In this document: positions 41,977-51,009 of the stretch, piece after piece
How positions within the stretch are numbered: position 1 is the stretch's first letter
Layout: every line of letters starts with the position of its first letter
NCBI RefSeq assembly: GCF_900637055.1
Contig: NZ_LR134338.1
Coordinates: 1,620,001-1,684,000, forward strand
Direction: 5' to 3'
DNA length: 64,000 nt
From: Brevibacillus brevis
GTDB taxonomy: Bacteria > Bacillota > Bacilli > Brevibacillales > Brevibacillaceae
The notes under the pieces: model-generated
What the model was told of the DNA's origin: nothing
What the model saw: only the letters and a program-made list of their open reading frames with translations
The model's database searches: none
Made by a program: the position numbers and the translations under genes

Positions 41977-42029
41977 AACGTGTTTGCCAAGCCGTGTGTA
42001 TGCGGGAGATGGTGAACACGTTTTTTTTG
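41977..42029 (+). terminator. Terminator after yqgQ
   Basis: GAACGTGTT and AACACGTT (about 41977-41985 with 42016-42023) form a stem with a long loop, followed by eight T. Confidence 0.72.
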
Positions 42030-42210
42030 TTCATATCCGAATGTGAATGTAATTTTGGAACTTTATACCTATTATTTTGATCAGTCCAGTGTCCGATACG
42101 TACCATATGGGTATTATTTCCTTTTTATATATAGAGTGGATATTGGTCTTCATCTATTAGCACGAGCATCTTCCATCTGTATAGGAACCTTACAGAGAGG
42201 AGGAGACTGT

Positions 42211-43491
42211 ATGCCCAATATTGAAGGTATCTCCATCCAAAAATCGAATGCGGAACGCAAGAGCTATGTGGTCGTTGGTGCTATTTTGTCATGCAGCAGC
42301 GGAAGTCGGTTAAGTCGGCTGAAGATGCCGTTCAGTCATGGTGTTTTTGTAAAAGGGAAGCCGCAAATGAATATCATGGACTTCGTTCCCAACATAAATA
42401 TCATGCCATTTGGAAAGTGCAACAACTTGAAGAATCCCGCTGTCGCTTCTGCCACCACAGCAAATAATGGTGTACTAACGCCGATGCCGTGCACACCTGT
42501 AATGACCATGCCATGGATAGATGGCAAGCCGGACAAAATGGTTGGTGGACACCCCGCATTGCTGAACAAATCCACGAATATGTGTTTCCATTGCGGACTG
42601 ATCAAGATTGAAGACGATGGGCAGGATTTGGGTGGTGTAACGATAGGGAATCAATCGTCAGCTAACAGTGGGCCTTCAGATGCCAGTTTTGGACAAGGAC
42701 CAGCTTGCGAGAAGCCACAGGAAAAGCCAACCATGTGGGACAACTTCGTCAAAGGAATATCAAAGCTGGGAGATGTTCCTGCTGCAATGCAAAAAGCGGC
42801 AAGTGAGCTGCCGGGAGCTTTGGAGAAAGCCGCAAATGATTTGCCGAAAGGTTTGCAGAAGGCGGCAGAGGATTTACCTAAGGGTGTAAATCTGTTTGTG
42901 CAAGAAAGCTATGTTAAGCCGATACAGGAAGACTTGGATACGTTGCGGGATGATCAGTTAAACCTTGCCGATGCAGATGCAGTCGGTGGGATTGTTTTTG
43001 CGGCACTTACGGTGGGAAGAAGTAAAAATGCTGCGGATTTATGGGATGGGTTAGCGAATGTAAATAAGAGGAAGGTTGATATTAATAAAAATACTAAATT
43101 TTCCGAGATGGGTGAAGAGCAACAACTGAATATAGCAAAAGAGTATAGAAAGAATGCACCAATCGAAATACCTGAAAATGCAAATATGAAAGCAAAGTCT
43201 ATGAACGATGGCTACGAACAAATAACTTACAAGTGGAATGACGGGACATATAAGTATGAAGTCAGGTGGCATACAAGAACCTCTGGAGCGCCTGTTGATC
43301 AAGGAAACACTTGGGTAATTCAAAGAACTATTCCTGGTAGTGGAGGACAAAAACCAAAGTCATTTTATAAAATTGGAGAAAATGAATGGGTGGAAGGGTA
43401 CAAATGGTATGAAGCAATAGCTGCTAGAAAAGCGGGAACCGCTACACCTGAACAAGTAAGAATATTAGATCAAGGTCATTGGAAGGAGTAA
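42211..43491 (+). CDS. DUF4280 (PAAR-like) polymorphic toxin
   Basis: 426 residues in three parts. Residues 1-140 form a DUF4280/PAAR-like domain (VVVGAILSCSSGSRLSRLKM, PFGKCNNLKNPAVASAT, PMPCTPVMTMPWIDGKPDKM, TNMCFHCGLIKI). Residues 165-240 are low-complexity amphipathic repeats of about 11 residues (DLPKGLQKAAE-type). Residues 290-426 form a toxin-like module with EVRWHTRTSGAP, GNTWVIQRTIPG and a GTATPEQVRILDQGHWKE end, as in C-terminal domains of polymorphic toxins. The catalytic class is not certain. DUF4280 proteins are linked to contractile injection systems. The DNA turns AT-rich from about 43020, suggesting a swapped tip. GAGAGGAGGAG precedes the ATG. Confidence 0.83.
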   Translation: MPNIEGISIQKSNAERKSYVVVGAILSCSSGSRLSRLKMPFSHGVFVKGKPQMNIMDFVPNINIMPFGKCNNLKNPAVASATTANNGVLTPMPCTPVMTMPWIDGKPDKMVGGHPALLNKSTNMCFHCGLIKIEDDGQDLGGVTIGNQSSANSGPSDASFGQGPACEKPQEKPTMWDNFVKGISKLGDVPAAMQKAASELPGALEKAANDLPKGLQKAAEDLPKGVNLFVQESYVKPIQEDLDTLRDDQLNLADADAVGGIVFAALTVGRSKNAADLWDGLANVNKRKVDINKNTKFSEMGEEQQLNIAKEYRKNAPIEIPENANMKAKSMNDGYEQITYKWNDGTYKYEVRWHTRTSGAPVDQGNTWVIQRTIPGSGGQKPKSFYKIGENEWVEGYKWYEAIAARKAGTATPEQVRILDQGHWKE

Positions 43492-43495
43492 TATT

Positions 43496-43891
43496 ATGAA
43501 ATCAGAAGTGATAAATGATTTATATTATGTTGGGTTTGAAGGAGAGCCTGAGATAATCTTTATGTATGAAAAATCAAATGAAGTGCAAGTGCTCAAGCTT
43601 TGGAATGGGTATTTTGAATTATTGCTAGATTGCTTGGTTCAACAGACTTCCGTTCAAGATGGAATTTTACATGAATATTACGTTCATGAAGGATGGTATG
43701 AAGAAAGCCCTTGGGAAATCAAAGATGTTGAAAAAGCAGTACAATTGTTTAAACTATTTGATGTTAAGAAAGTTACAGAAAATGAATCAAGTAATATTAT
43801 TCCAGTACTCCCGGCTATTACAATGGATATTATTAGCTTTTTACAGCAAGCAATTCAAAGTGGAAATAGAGTGTTTATTGTGTACGAATAA
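43496..43891 (+). CDS. Putative immunity protein for the DUF4280 toxin
   Basis: 131 residues, acidic, no signal peptide or membrane helix, not recognised as a known family. It starts four bases after the toxin stop codon and is AT-rich like the toxin tip. That small, adjacent, composition-matched gene is the standard arrangement of toxin-immunity pairs, so a cognate immunity role is inferred. A terminator follows about 70 bp downstream. Confidence 0.62.
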   Translation: MKSEVINDLYYVGFEGEPEIIFMYEKSNEVQVLKLWNGYFELLLDCLVQQTSVQDGILHEYYVHEGWYEESPWEIKDVEKAVQLFKLFDVKKVTENESSNIIPVLPAITMDIISFLQQAIQSGNRVFIVYE

Positions 43892-43959
43892 CTGAATTTC
43901 TATCATTTTGTGTTGACCAGTTTTCCAATTTTAATAGCAAGATCGTTCAATTCACTTAA

Positions 43960-44003
43960 GAAGCTCATTCTACTTTAAACACAAAGGAGGAATGAGCTTT
44001 TTT
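43960..44003 (+). terminator. Terminator after the toxin/immunity pair
   Basis: AAGCTCATTC (43961-43970) pairs with GAATGAGCTT (43990-43999), followed by T. Confidence 0.85.
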
Positions 44004-44115
44004 GCGCTTCGTAAGAAATTCTTCAGAAATACTTATCCTTTTCTTAAGGATTTCTGTCTTCTTTTGAAAGGTTTACCCGTTAGGATAGAGGGCAGAGAGA
44101 AAGGAGGCGACGCAG

Positions 44116-44703
44116 GTGGAGTTTACAGGGTATTACGAGCTATTCTGGGAGATGGTTACAGGCATGCTGGGAAAATTTATTCCTGATGAGATTACGGTGA
44201 TGACCGTGGGGGCGCAGATTGCCAATACAGGAGCGGACTTTTTTACAGCATTTGCCGTCATATACCCCATTTTTTTCATCGTTTCTTGTACGGGGTACTT
44301 ACTGGGAGCGAAGGCATTTGGCTGGATGAGCCGGAATCTGGGCTTGCGTGCTGATTTACTGTCTGCATTGCGCGGGTCAATGGGCTGGTTGCTTGCTTTT
44401 GGTATCTTTCTTCCGATTATTCGTCATATCGTGCCTATTCTCGCCGGTGCCAACCGAATGCCGTTTCGGCAGTTCCTCCTATTCTTTTTGCCGAGCAGTA
44501 TCATTTGGACCATGCATTACTTTGTAGCGGGCTATTGGTTCTTTGATCAACTGGAAATAATGGTTGCTGGCGTTTATCAATATAGCAAAATTACGTTGAC
44601 GATCGTTTGCTTCGCAGGGTTTTCGTTCCTCATGATTTGCCAGTTGCAGCGTCTCGGTGGAATGAAAGAACCTAGAACGAATAAGCAACCTCCTGTTTCT
44701 TAA
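44116..44703 (+). CDS. DedA family membrane protein
   Basis: 195 residues of the DedA/SNARE-associated (PF09335) family, with FIVSCTGYLLGAKAFGWMSR and RHIVPILAGANRMPFRQFLLFF (the conserved R...P...AG segment of re-entrant helices) and four to five hydrophobic segments. Some DedA proteins flip undecaprenyl phosphate or phospholipids. The GTG start follows AAAGGAGG at about 10 bases. Role here is unassigned. Confidence 0.86.
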   Translation: MEFTGYYELFWEMVTGMLGKFIPDEITVMTVGAQIANTGADFFTAFAVIYPIFFIVSCTGYLLGAKAFGWMSRNLGLRADLLSALRGSMGWLLAFGIFLPIIRHIVPILAGANRMPFRQFLLFFLPSSIIWTMHYFVAGYWFFDQLEIMVAGVYQYSKITLTIVCFAGFSFLMICQLQRLGGMKEPRTNKQPPVS

Positions 44704-44725
44704 TCTTTACGAATTCCTAAAGTAC

Positions 44726-44772
44726 GGCGCCTATCTGTCCATGAACATGTTGGATGGCAGGCGCCTGCTTTT
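44726..44772 (+). terminator. Probable terminator after the DedA gene
   Basis: GGCGCCT (44726-44732) pairs with AGGCGCC (44759-44765), with inner partial pairing, followed by TGCTTTT. The tail is short of T, so this is moderate. Confidence 0.5.
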
Positions 44773-44790
44773 GGTGGATGGGGTTGCTTT

Positions 44791-45252
44791 TTATTGCTTC
44801 TTCAACTCGAATGCAGTCTCCCAGCCAAAGCTGTCAAACCACTGCTTTCGTCTAAAGTTCGAGAGAGCTTGTCTCACATAAGGAATGACGTTCGGGGGTA
44901 ATTTATCCATGTCCACCCATACGAGCTCATCGCATTTATTTGGCTCGGCATTGATAATTTCTCCGCGCCATTTTGTGGCAGTAACAAAAAAATCGATACG
45001 CTCATCATTGGAGCGACGATGCATGACGCCTACAATCTCCAAGCTCGCTGGATCGATGTCAATTCCGCATTCTTCTTTGGCCTCGCGGATCGCGGCTGTC
45101 TTCACTTCTTCATTCCCGTCCAGATGTCCAGCGGGAACACTGTAATTGCCGTCTTCGTAGCCGGTATTGTAGCGGCGTAATAACAAGACTTGCGCATCCT
45201 TCACCAGGAAAAGGTGAACGGCTACCTGCATGGCGAAGCGCTCTTTCTGCAT
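44791..45252 (-). CDS. Nudix hydrolase
   Basis: 153 residues. The Nudix box GHLDGNEEVKTAAIREAKEECGI (GX5EX7REXXEEXGU) is complete and binds the metal for pyrophosphate hydrolysis. The substrate is a nucleoside diphosphate linked to another moiety, not further assignable. Ribosome-binding site GAGGAG; followed on the minus strand by nothing else nearby. Confidence 0.9.
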   Translation of the reverse strand: MQKERFAMQVAVHLFLVKDAQVLLLRRYNTGYEDGNYSVPAGHLDGNEEVKTAAIREAKEECGIDIDPASLEIVGVMHRRSNDERIDFFVTATKWRGEIINAEPNKCDELVWVDMDKLPPNVIPYVRQALSNFRRKQWFDSFGWETAFELKKQ

Positions 45253-45264
45253 GCGGATTCTCCT

Positions 45265-45423
45265 CTATTGATGATATTCTTCCGGACGATGATTCTCGGC
45301 AGCCTTTCTACGCCGTTCCAGTCTGTTTTTTTTCAAAATAGGCGAGCTGGTCAAGGCCATAAGCAGCATAATAATTCCAGCAGCACCCAATACGATTCCA
45401 ATTGTAAGATAAAACCAATTCAA
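45265..45423 (-). CDS. Small single-pass membrane protein
   Basis: 52 residues: MNWFYLTIGIVLGAAGIIML, one hydrophobic helix, then a basic tail (KKNRLERRRKAAENHRPEEYHQ). The TTG start at 45423 is chosen because AAGGAGG lies nine bases upstream. An ATG 12 codons earlier reads through the ribosome-binding site. It lies 12 bp before the Nudix gene and may be co-transcribed. Function unknown. Confidence 0.65.
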   Translation of the reverse strand: MNWFYLTIGIVLGAAGIIMLLMALTSSPILKKNRLERRRKAAENHRPEEYHQ

Positions 45424-45477
45424 TGAAAAAGACCTCCTTAATTCATGCAAAGCGAACATGATTATGAATGGGAACTA

Positions 45478-45486
45478 TGCTATAAT
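45478..45486 (+). promoter_or_regulatory. Extended -10 promoter of tkt
   Basis: TGC-TATAAT, an extended -10 motif, about 65 bp before the tkt start codon. The -35 is weak, consistent with dependence on the TG extension. Confidence 0.7.
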
Positions 45487-45552
45487 GGCACAGTGTGTTT
45501 TTACCTGATTCTCGGTAGTAATTTCTAGAAAACGCAGGGAGGATTTTGCGAG

Positions 45553-47559
45553 ATGACTCAGCATACGTCTGTTGATCAGCTATCCATTAATACCATCCGC
45601 ACGTTGGCGATTGATGCCATCGAGAAGGCGAATTCCGGTCACCCGGGAATGCCGATGGGTGCAGCCCCTATGGCACATGTACTGTGGAGCCGCTTTATGA
45701 AAGTAAATCCGAGCAATCCAAAATGGATTGACCGTGACCGTTTTGTCCTCTCAGCAGGACATGGCTCTATGCTATTATACTCGATGTTGCATCTGATGAA
45801 ATACGATGTTTCACTGGAAGACCTACATAACTTCCGTCAATGGGGCAGCAAAACGCCTGGTCACCCTGAGTTTGGTCACACCGCGGGTGTTGACGCGACA
45901 ACGGGTCCTTTGGGACAAGGGATCGCGATGGCTGTCGGTATGGCGATGGCTGAAAAGCACATGGCAGCTGTTTACAACCGTGACAATTTTGACATCGTTG
46001 ACCATTACACATACGTAATCTGCGGCGATGGTGACCTGATGGAGGGTGTATCCAGCGAGGCTTCTTCCCTGGCTGCTCACCTGAAACTGGGCAAAATGAT
46101 CGTGCTCTACGATTCGAACGATATCTCTCTGGATGGCGAGCTTTCCCGTTCCTTCTCTGAAAACGTAGCGGGTCGCTACCAAGCGTATGGTTGGCAATAT
46201 ATTCGCGTAGAAGACGGCAATGATCTGGCTGCCATTGATGCGGCTATCGCAGAAGCGAAAAAAGATTTGGATCGTCCTACCTTGATCGAAGTAAAAACCG
46301 TCATTGGATACGGAAGCCCGAACAAAGGCGGCTCCAGCTCTTCTCACGGCGCTCCGCTTGGAAAAGACGAAGTGAAGCTGACAAAAGCAAACTACGAGTG
46401 GCACCATGAAAGTGAGTTCCACGTACCACAAGAAGTGACTGAATTCTATGCAGGCTTGGCTGATGCTGGAGAAAAAGCAGAAGCTGCTTGGCGCGACCTG
46501 TTTGCTGCTTACGCAAAAGCGTATCCGGAACTGGCGCTGCAATTTACGACTGCAGAAGAAGGTCATCTGCCTGCTGGTTGGGACAACCATATGCCAACGT
46601 ATGAAGCTGGCGCAAAGCTTGCGACACGTGTTGCTTCCGGTAATGCGATCAATGCATTGGCAAACAGCGTTCCGTTCTTCCTGGGCGGCTCGGCTGACTT
46701 GGCACATTCCAACAACACGGTGATTAAAGAAGCGGGCAACTTCCTGCCAGGTTCTTACGATGGCCGCAACATTTGGTTTGGTGTTCGCGAATTCGCGATG
46801 GGGGCAGCCCTCAACGGTATGGCTCTCCACGGTGGCGTAAAAGTATACGGCGGTACGTTCTTCGTGTTCTCCGACTACTTGCGTCCGGCGATTCGCCTCT
46901 CTGCACTGATGAAGCAGCCTGTTGTCTACGTATTTACACATGACTCGATCGCGGTTGGTGAAGACGGTCCGACGCATGAGCCGATTGAGCAGCTCGCTTC
47001 CTTGCGTGCGATGCCAGGCTTGACCATTCTTCGCCCGTCTGATGCAGTGGAGACGAACGAGGCTTGGAAATATGCTGTATCTCGCACAGATGAGCCAGTC
47101 GTGCTGGTACTGACTCGTCAAAACCTGCCAGTCCTGCCTGAGACCATTGAGAAAGCGGCAGAAGGCGTGAGCAAGGGTGCGTATGTTCTCGCAGACGCGC
47201 CAAGCGGCAAACCGCAGCTCATCCTGTTGGCAACTGGATCTGAGGTATCCCTCGTGATGCAGGCGCGTGAGCAACTCCTCGCGAAAGGTATTGAAGCACG
47301 CGTGGTTTCCATGCCGAGCTGGAACCTGTTCGAGCGTCAGCCAAAAGAGTATCGCGACGCTGTGATTCCACCATCTGTAAAAGCGCGCGTGGCAGTAGAA
47401 ATGGGCTCTCCAATGGGCTGGGAGCGTTACGCTGGCGATAGCGGTACGGTCATCGCAATCGATCAGTTTGGCGCATCTGCACCAGGTGAGCGCATCATGA
47501 AGGAATACGGCTTCACGGTAGAAAACGTTGTGGCTGAAGCAGAAAAACTGCTGAAATAA
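45553..47559 (+). CDS. tkt: Transketolase
   Basis: 668 residues, full length. The N-terminal TPP-binding domain has [11 protein letters not shown] and [19 protein letters not shown] with ND in [12 protein letters not shown]; the pyrimidine domain and C-terminal domain follow. It moves two-carbon units between ketoses and aldoses in the pentose phosphate pathway. Ribosome-binding site GGGAGG; monocistronic with terminator. Codon usage is that of a highly expressed gene. Confidence 0.97.
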   Translation: MTQHTSVDQLSINTIRTLAIDAIEKANSGHPGMPMGAAPMAHVLWSRFMKVNPSNPKWIDRDRFVLSAGHGSMLLYSMLHLMKYDVSLEDLHNFRQWGSKTPGHPEFGHTAGVDATTGPLGQGIAMAVGMAMAEKHMAAVYNRDNFDIVDHYTYVICGDGDLMEGVSSEASSLAAHLKLGKMIVLYDSNDISLDGELSRSFSENVAGRYQAYGWQYIRVEDGNDLAAIDAAIAEAKKDLDRPTLIEVKTVIGYGSPNKGGSSSSHGAPLGKDEVKLTKANYEWHHESEFHVPQEVTEFYAGLADAGEKAEAAWRDLFAAYAKAYPELALQFTTAEEGHLPAGWDNHMPTYEAGAKLATRVASGNAINALANSVPFFLGGSADLAHSNNTVIKEAGNFLPGSYDGRNIWFGVREFAMGAALNGMALHGGVKVYGGTFFVFSDYLRPAIRLSALMKQPVVYVFTHDSIAVGEDGPTHEPIEQLASLRAMPGLTILRPSDAVETNEAWKYAVSRTDEPVVLVLTRQNLPVLPETIEKAAEGVSKGAYVLADAPSGKPQLILLATGSEVSLVMQAREQLLAKGIEARVVSMPSWNLFERQPKEYRDAVIPPSVKARVAVEMGSPMGWERYAGDSGTVIAIDQFGASAPGERIMKEYGFTVENVVAEAEKLLK

Positions 47560-47575
47560 ATGGTTTACCCTTAGG

Positions 47576-47614
47576 AAAAAGCCTATCTTCTGTTTCAGGA
47601 GATAGGCTTTTCCA
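47576..47614 (+). terminator. Terminator after tkt
   Basis: AAAAGCCTATCTT pairs with AGATAGGCTTTT (47577-47589 with 47600-47612, including a loop), followed by a T-run. Confidence 0.88.
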
Positions 47615-47727
47615 GTGACAAATAAAGTTGAATATGGAATGATAGACTACGACCCAAAACAGAAACTTTTTTGAAATGGCACCGTCTATATAAGATGTGG
47701 GGGAGAGAGAAAACCAGGAGGTGAATA

Positions 47728-50250
47728 ATGGCAGCAAAGGCCAAGAAGAAAATCAAGAAGAAAAAGAACAACTTGCTGATGATTGCCGTATCGTTTGCAA
47801 TTTTTCTTTTCCTTAGCGTGATCGGGGGATATTTTGCCCTGTTGTACGCGGGAGACATGATGATTGAGCAAAACGAGCAGAAGTTGAAGGACTTGAAAAT
47901 TGAACCAACAGTCATATACGACAAAAACGGGCAAGAGATGACGAGTCTGATTCGTGAAAAGAACCGTGAATACAAGCCAATCAATGAAATGCCAAAAGTG
48001 CTAATTGATGCTTTCCTCGCGGTCGAGGATAAACGCTTTTATGAACACAAAGGCGTCGATATGGTTCGGATCGGTGGCGCCATCGTTAATGACATTAAAA
48101 AAGGATCACTAGCTGAAGGGGGAAGTACGATTACCCAACAGTTAGCAAGAAACGTCTTTCTCACCCTAGATCAAACGTTTTGGCGCAAAACAAAAGAAAT
48201 GAGTATAGCAATCGGTTTGGAACGCAGATACTCGAAGGATCAAATATTAGAAATGTATCTTAATCGGATTTACTTGGGTAAAGGAGAGTTTGGAGTCCAG
48301 GATGCGTCCTTATATTACTTTGGTATCCCTGTAGATCATAAGGACTTTACCATCGCAAAAGCGGCAATGTTAGCTGCGATTCCTAAAGCACCGACAACAT
48401 ATAACCCATTTAACAACCCTGAAAAGGCAAAGTTGCGTCGCGATACCATTATCCGATTAATGCACGAGCAAGGACTGATTACAGAGGAACAAAAGTTGGC
48501 AGCTCAAGCAGAGCCACTGCCAAAAAAATCTGGTGAAATAGCCGATTCAACCCTGAAAAAAGGCTATCGCGCGTTTTTTGACAATATGGTAGAAGAAGCT
48601 GAAGCCACGTTCGGCGTGACAGAAGAAGAGCTGTACCGCGGGGGCTGGAACATTTACACGACCTTCGATCCGAAAGTACAGGATGCCATGGTAGAGGAAT
48701 ATGCCAATGCCAAAAACTTCCCGAAAGACGGTGCCAAGCGCGGTGTAGAATCATCCATGATTGTCATCGACGCGAAAACAGGCGGAATTGCCGGGATGAT
48801 GGGCGGACGCAACTATGCGCCAAAAGGCTTTAACTACGCGACAGACATGAAGCGTCAGCCGGGCTCCAGCTTTAAGCCGATTGCCGTGTTTGCTCCAGCA
48901 GTTAATAAAGATATCAACAAATGGAACGCGAATTCGCAACTGAGCAACAAAAGGCAGAGCTTCAATGGCTATGAGCCGCGCAACTACAATAACCGATACA
49001 CGGAAACGATGAGCATGAACCGGGCGATGATCGACTCCGCGAATATCCCGCCGGTTTGGCTGTTAAATGAAATTGGGGTCTCAGAAAGCTTGGAATACCT
49101 CAAGAAAGTCGGCATTGAGCTGACTCCGAATGACCGAAACCTGGCAATTGCCCTCGGGGGATTGGATGTAGGTACGTCACCGCTGGAAATGGCTCAGGCC
49201 TATACACCTTTTGTGAATGCAGGGGTAGTGTCTGAGGCGCACTCGATCACCAAGGTCGAGAACAAGGATGAGGGTGTCGTCCGTGAATACCAGCCAAAAC
49301 AATCTGAGGCACTGAAGCCGGAAGCAGCTTGGGAGATTCACACCATGCTGGAGAAAGCAGTTCAGGAAGGGACAGGGAAGGCAGCGCGTATCTCTGGACG
49401 CCATGTTGCAGGTAAAACCGGTACGACCCAATCGATAGCAGGCGACAGCAAAGCAAACAAGGATGCTTGGTTCGTCGGATATACACCGGAATATGTCGGT
49501 GCCGTTTGGATGGGCTTCGATCCAGAGGACAAACAGCATTTGATGCACCAAGGAAGTAGCATGACGGCGCAAATGTTCTCCAAAGTATTGGCAACAGCCT
49601 TAAAAGGTGTACCATCATCGGACTTTGTTCGACCAGCAGGTGCGGTAGAACATAAAGAGGTGGAAGTAGAACCAGAGCTCCAATTGGCTGCAGACATGTC
49701 ATTTGACTCAAGTACGAATAAATTGATGGTTGTGCTTAGCTGGATTGGTGGCGCTGACGGCGATACGTACGATCTTTACCGCATTGGCGAAAACGGCGAA
49801 AGACAACTCATCTCTGCAGGTATGAAGGAAACCTCTTATGTAGATGTGCTGGATAGTCCGAAACAGTATCAGTATCAAGTCGTTCCACGAAATGCACAAG
49901 GCGAGGAAGGCACACCTTCAAAAACAGTCCCAATCGACTCCAAGAAGCTGGAGAATTTGATTAATCAAGATCCAGGTCATAACGAGGAAGGTAACGATCA
50001 GGGACAAAATCCAGATGGTACCGAGAATGGCAATGGTGAAATTCCACCTGACCAAGGTACCGGAGGAACTGGTGAGCATACAAATAATGGAGATGGCAGC
50101 CAACCGCCAAATCCGGGAACAGGCGAGGTTCCACCGGACATCGTGAATCCAGACCCTAGTCAGACAGATGGTTCCTCAAACGAAATTAAACTGCCGCCAC
50201 CTCCGCAAGAGGAGGGGCAGAACCAGTTCCCAGATGCATCAAACGGCTAA
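47728..50250 (+). CDS. Class A penicillin-binding protein (PBP1A family)
   Basis: 840 residues. Cytoplasmic basic tail and one transmembrane helix (about 10-40), then a GT51 glycosyltransferase (catalytic Glu100 in VEDKRFYEHKGVD; GGSTITQQLARN; RRYSKDQILEMYLN). The transpeptidase has Ser380 in PGSSFKP, SAN and KTGTT (Lys563). A fibronectin-type III-like domain (about 650-735) and a long Pro/Gly/Asn tail follow. It polymerises and cross-links peptidoglycan. Ribosome-binding site AGGAGGTG. Most like PonA/PbpF, but the paralogue is not fixed; recU is not in the upstream position. Confidence 0.94.
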   Translation: MAAKAKKKIKKKKNNLLMIAVSFAIFLFLSVIGGYFALLYAGDMMIEQNEQKLKDLKIEPTVIYDKNGQEMTSLIREKNREYKPINEMPKVLIDAFLAVEDKRFYEHKGVDMVRIGGAIVNDIKKGSLAEGGSTITQQLARNVFLTLDQTFWRKTKEMSIAIGLERRYSKDQILEMYLNRIYLGKGEFGVQDASLYYFGIPVDHKDFTIAKAAMLAAIPKAPTTYNPFNNPEKAKLRRDTIIRLMHEQGLITEEQKLAAQAEPLPKKSGEIADSTLKKGYRAFFDNMVEEAEATFGVTEEELYRGGWNIYTTFDPKVQDAMVEEYANAKNFPKDGAKRGVESSMIVIDAKTGGIAGMMGGRNYAPKGFNYATDMKRQPGSSFKPIAVFAPAVNKDINKWNANSQLSNKRQSFNGYEPRNYNNRYTETMSMNRAMIDSANIPPVWLLNEIGVSESLEYLKKVGIELTPNDRNLAIALGGLDVGTSPLEMAQAYTPFVNAGVVSEAHSITKVENKDEGVVREYQPKQSEALKPEAAWEIHTMLEKAVQEGTGKAARISGRHVAGKTGTTQSIAGDSKANKDAWFVGYTPEYVGAVWMGFDPEDKQHLMHQGSSMTAQMFSKVLATALKGVPSSDFVRPAGAVEHKEVEVEPELQLAADMSFDSSTNKLMVVLSWIGGADGDTYDLYRIGENGERQLISAGMKETSYVDVLDSPKQYQYQVVPRNAQGEEGTPSKTVPIDSKKLENLINQDPGHNEEGNDQGQNPDGTENGNGEIPPDQGTGGTGEHTNNGDGSQPPNPGTGEVPPDIVNPDPSQTDGSSNEIKLPPPPQEEGQNQFPDASNG

Positions 50251-50291
50251 AGATTAGCCCAGCAAGAACGATTCAAAACCGATTCGACTAT

Positions 50292-50319
50292 TTGCACAGC
50301 TTCTTTCGCGTGGTACAAT
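50292..50319 (+). promoter_or_regulatory. Promoter of the 50352 gene
   Basis: TTGCAC (50292-50297), a 16-bp spacer, TACAAT (50314-50319), about 30 bp before the start codon. Confidence 0.6.
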
Positions 50320-50351
50320 ACCAGTAAATCGGGAGACAGGGGGGACAGTCC

Positions 50352-50702
50352 ATGTCTGGCTACGCACAAAGAGATCTACCCACATTTTTCAAAGAACAGT
50401 TACGCCAAACCAAGGTGAATTTTGAGCGAGCTCTTGACTGTAAACACACCGATTTCGATGATCTTTACCCATACATGAACGAGCAGCCACAGTTCTTCTG
50501 GTACAAACGTTACGTGGCTTGGTCAGAACTGTTGACCGTCGTACGTCTAGCTGAACAATTGGGTATTGAGTGGACAGAGGATTTCAGTGAGCAGCAGGTA
50601 GAATTCATTCAAGGCAAGGTTCTGCAAGGAAAAGTGCTCGATTATTGGAACCCGGAAGAAGAACAAGAAGAATCGATGAGGGAATTGGAAGAAGAAAAAT
50701 AA
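50352..50702 (+). CDS. Conserved-looking cytoplasmic protein downstream of the PBP1 gene
   Basis: 116 residues with no signal peptide or membrane helix, aromatic- and acid-rich (DFDDLYPYMNEQPQFFWYKRY), predicted helical, and ending in a Glu-rich tail. The GGGGAC region precedes the ATG. It sits where ypoC follows ponA in Bacillus, but similarity to YpoC is not evident by eye. Function unassigned. Confidence 0.65.
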   Translation: MSGYAQRDLPTFFKEQLRQTKVNFERALDCKHTDFDDLYPYMNEQPQFFWYKRYVAWSELLTVVRLAEQLGIEWTEDFSEQQVEFIQGKVLQGKVLDYWNPEEEQEESMRELEEEK

Positions 50703-50721
50703 ATGTGATCGTAAAAACATG

Positions 50722-50753
50722 GCGCGTTCCCACTTGCGGGAACGCGCTTTTTT
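50722..50753 (+). terminator. Terminator after the 50352 gene
   Basis: GCGCGTTCCC (50722-50731) pairs with GGGAACGCGC (50738-50747), followed by six T. Confidence 0.94.
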
Positions 50754-51009
50754 GCGTGCGCTAAGCAAAGCTCACCTTTGATGGGAACCGTGTCTAATAT
50801 CTCATACATGTTTATGAATTTTTGTAAAAAAATGTATACAACCTTGATCTTCTTTTCTGTTATATGTATTGGCACCATAATTGCAATTCTAACAGGGTGT
50901 ATTTTATTGCATTTCAGATGGAGAGAAGGTGAATCTGCCCAAAACGAAATACGGTTTCCTCGCAACAAGCGAAAAAACGGTTACCCATTCAAAGGAGGTT
51001 TGCTCATTC

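Noticed and set aside
45823..47274. A 483-codon minus-strand open frame inside tkt
   Set aside because: Antisense frame produced by tkt codon bias; tkt is unambiguous on the other strand.
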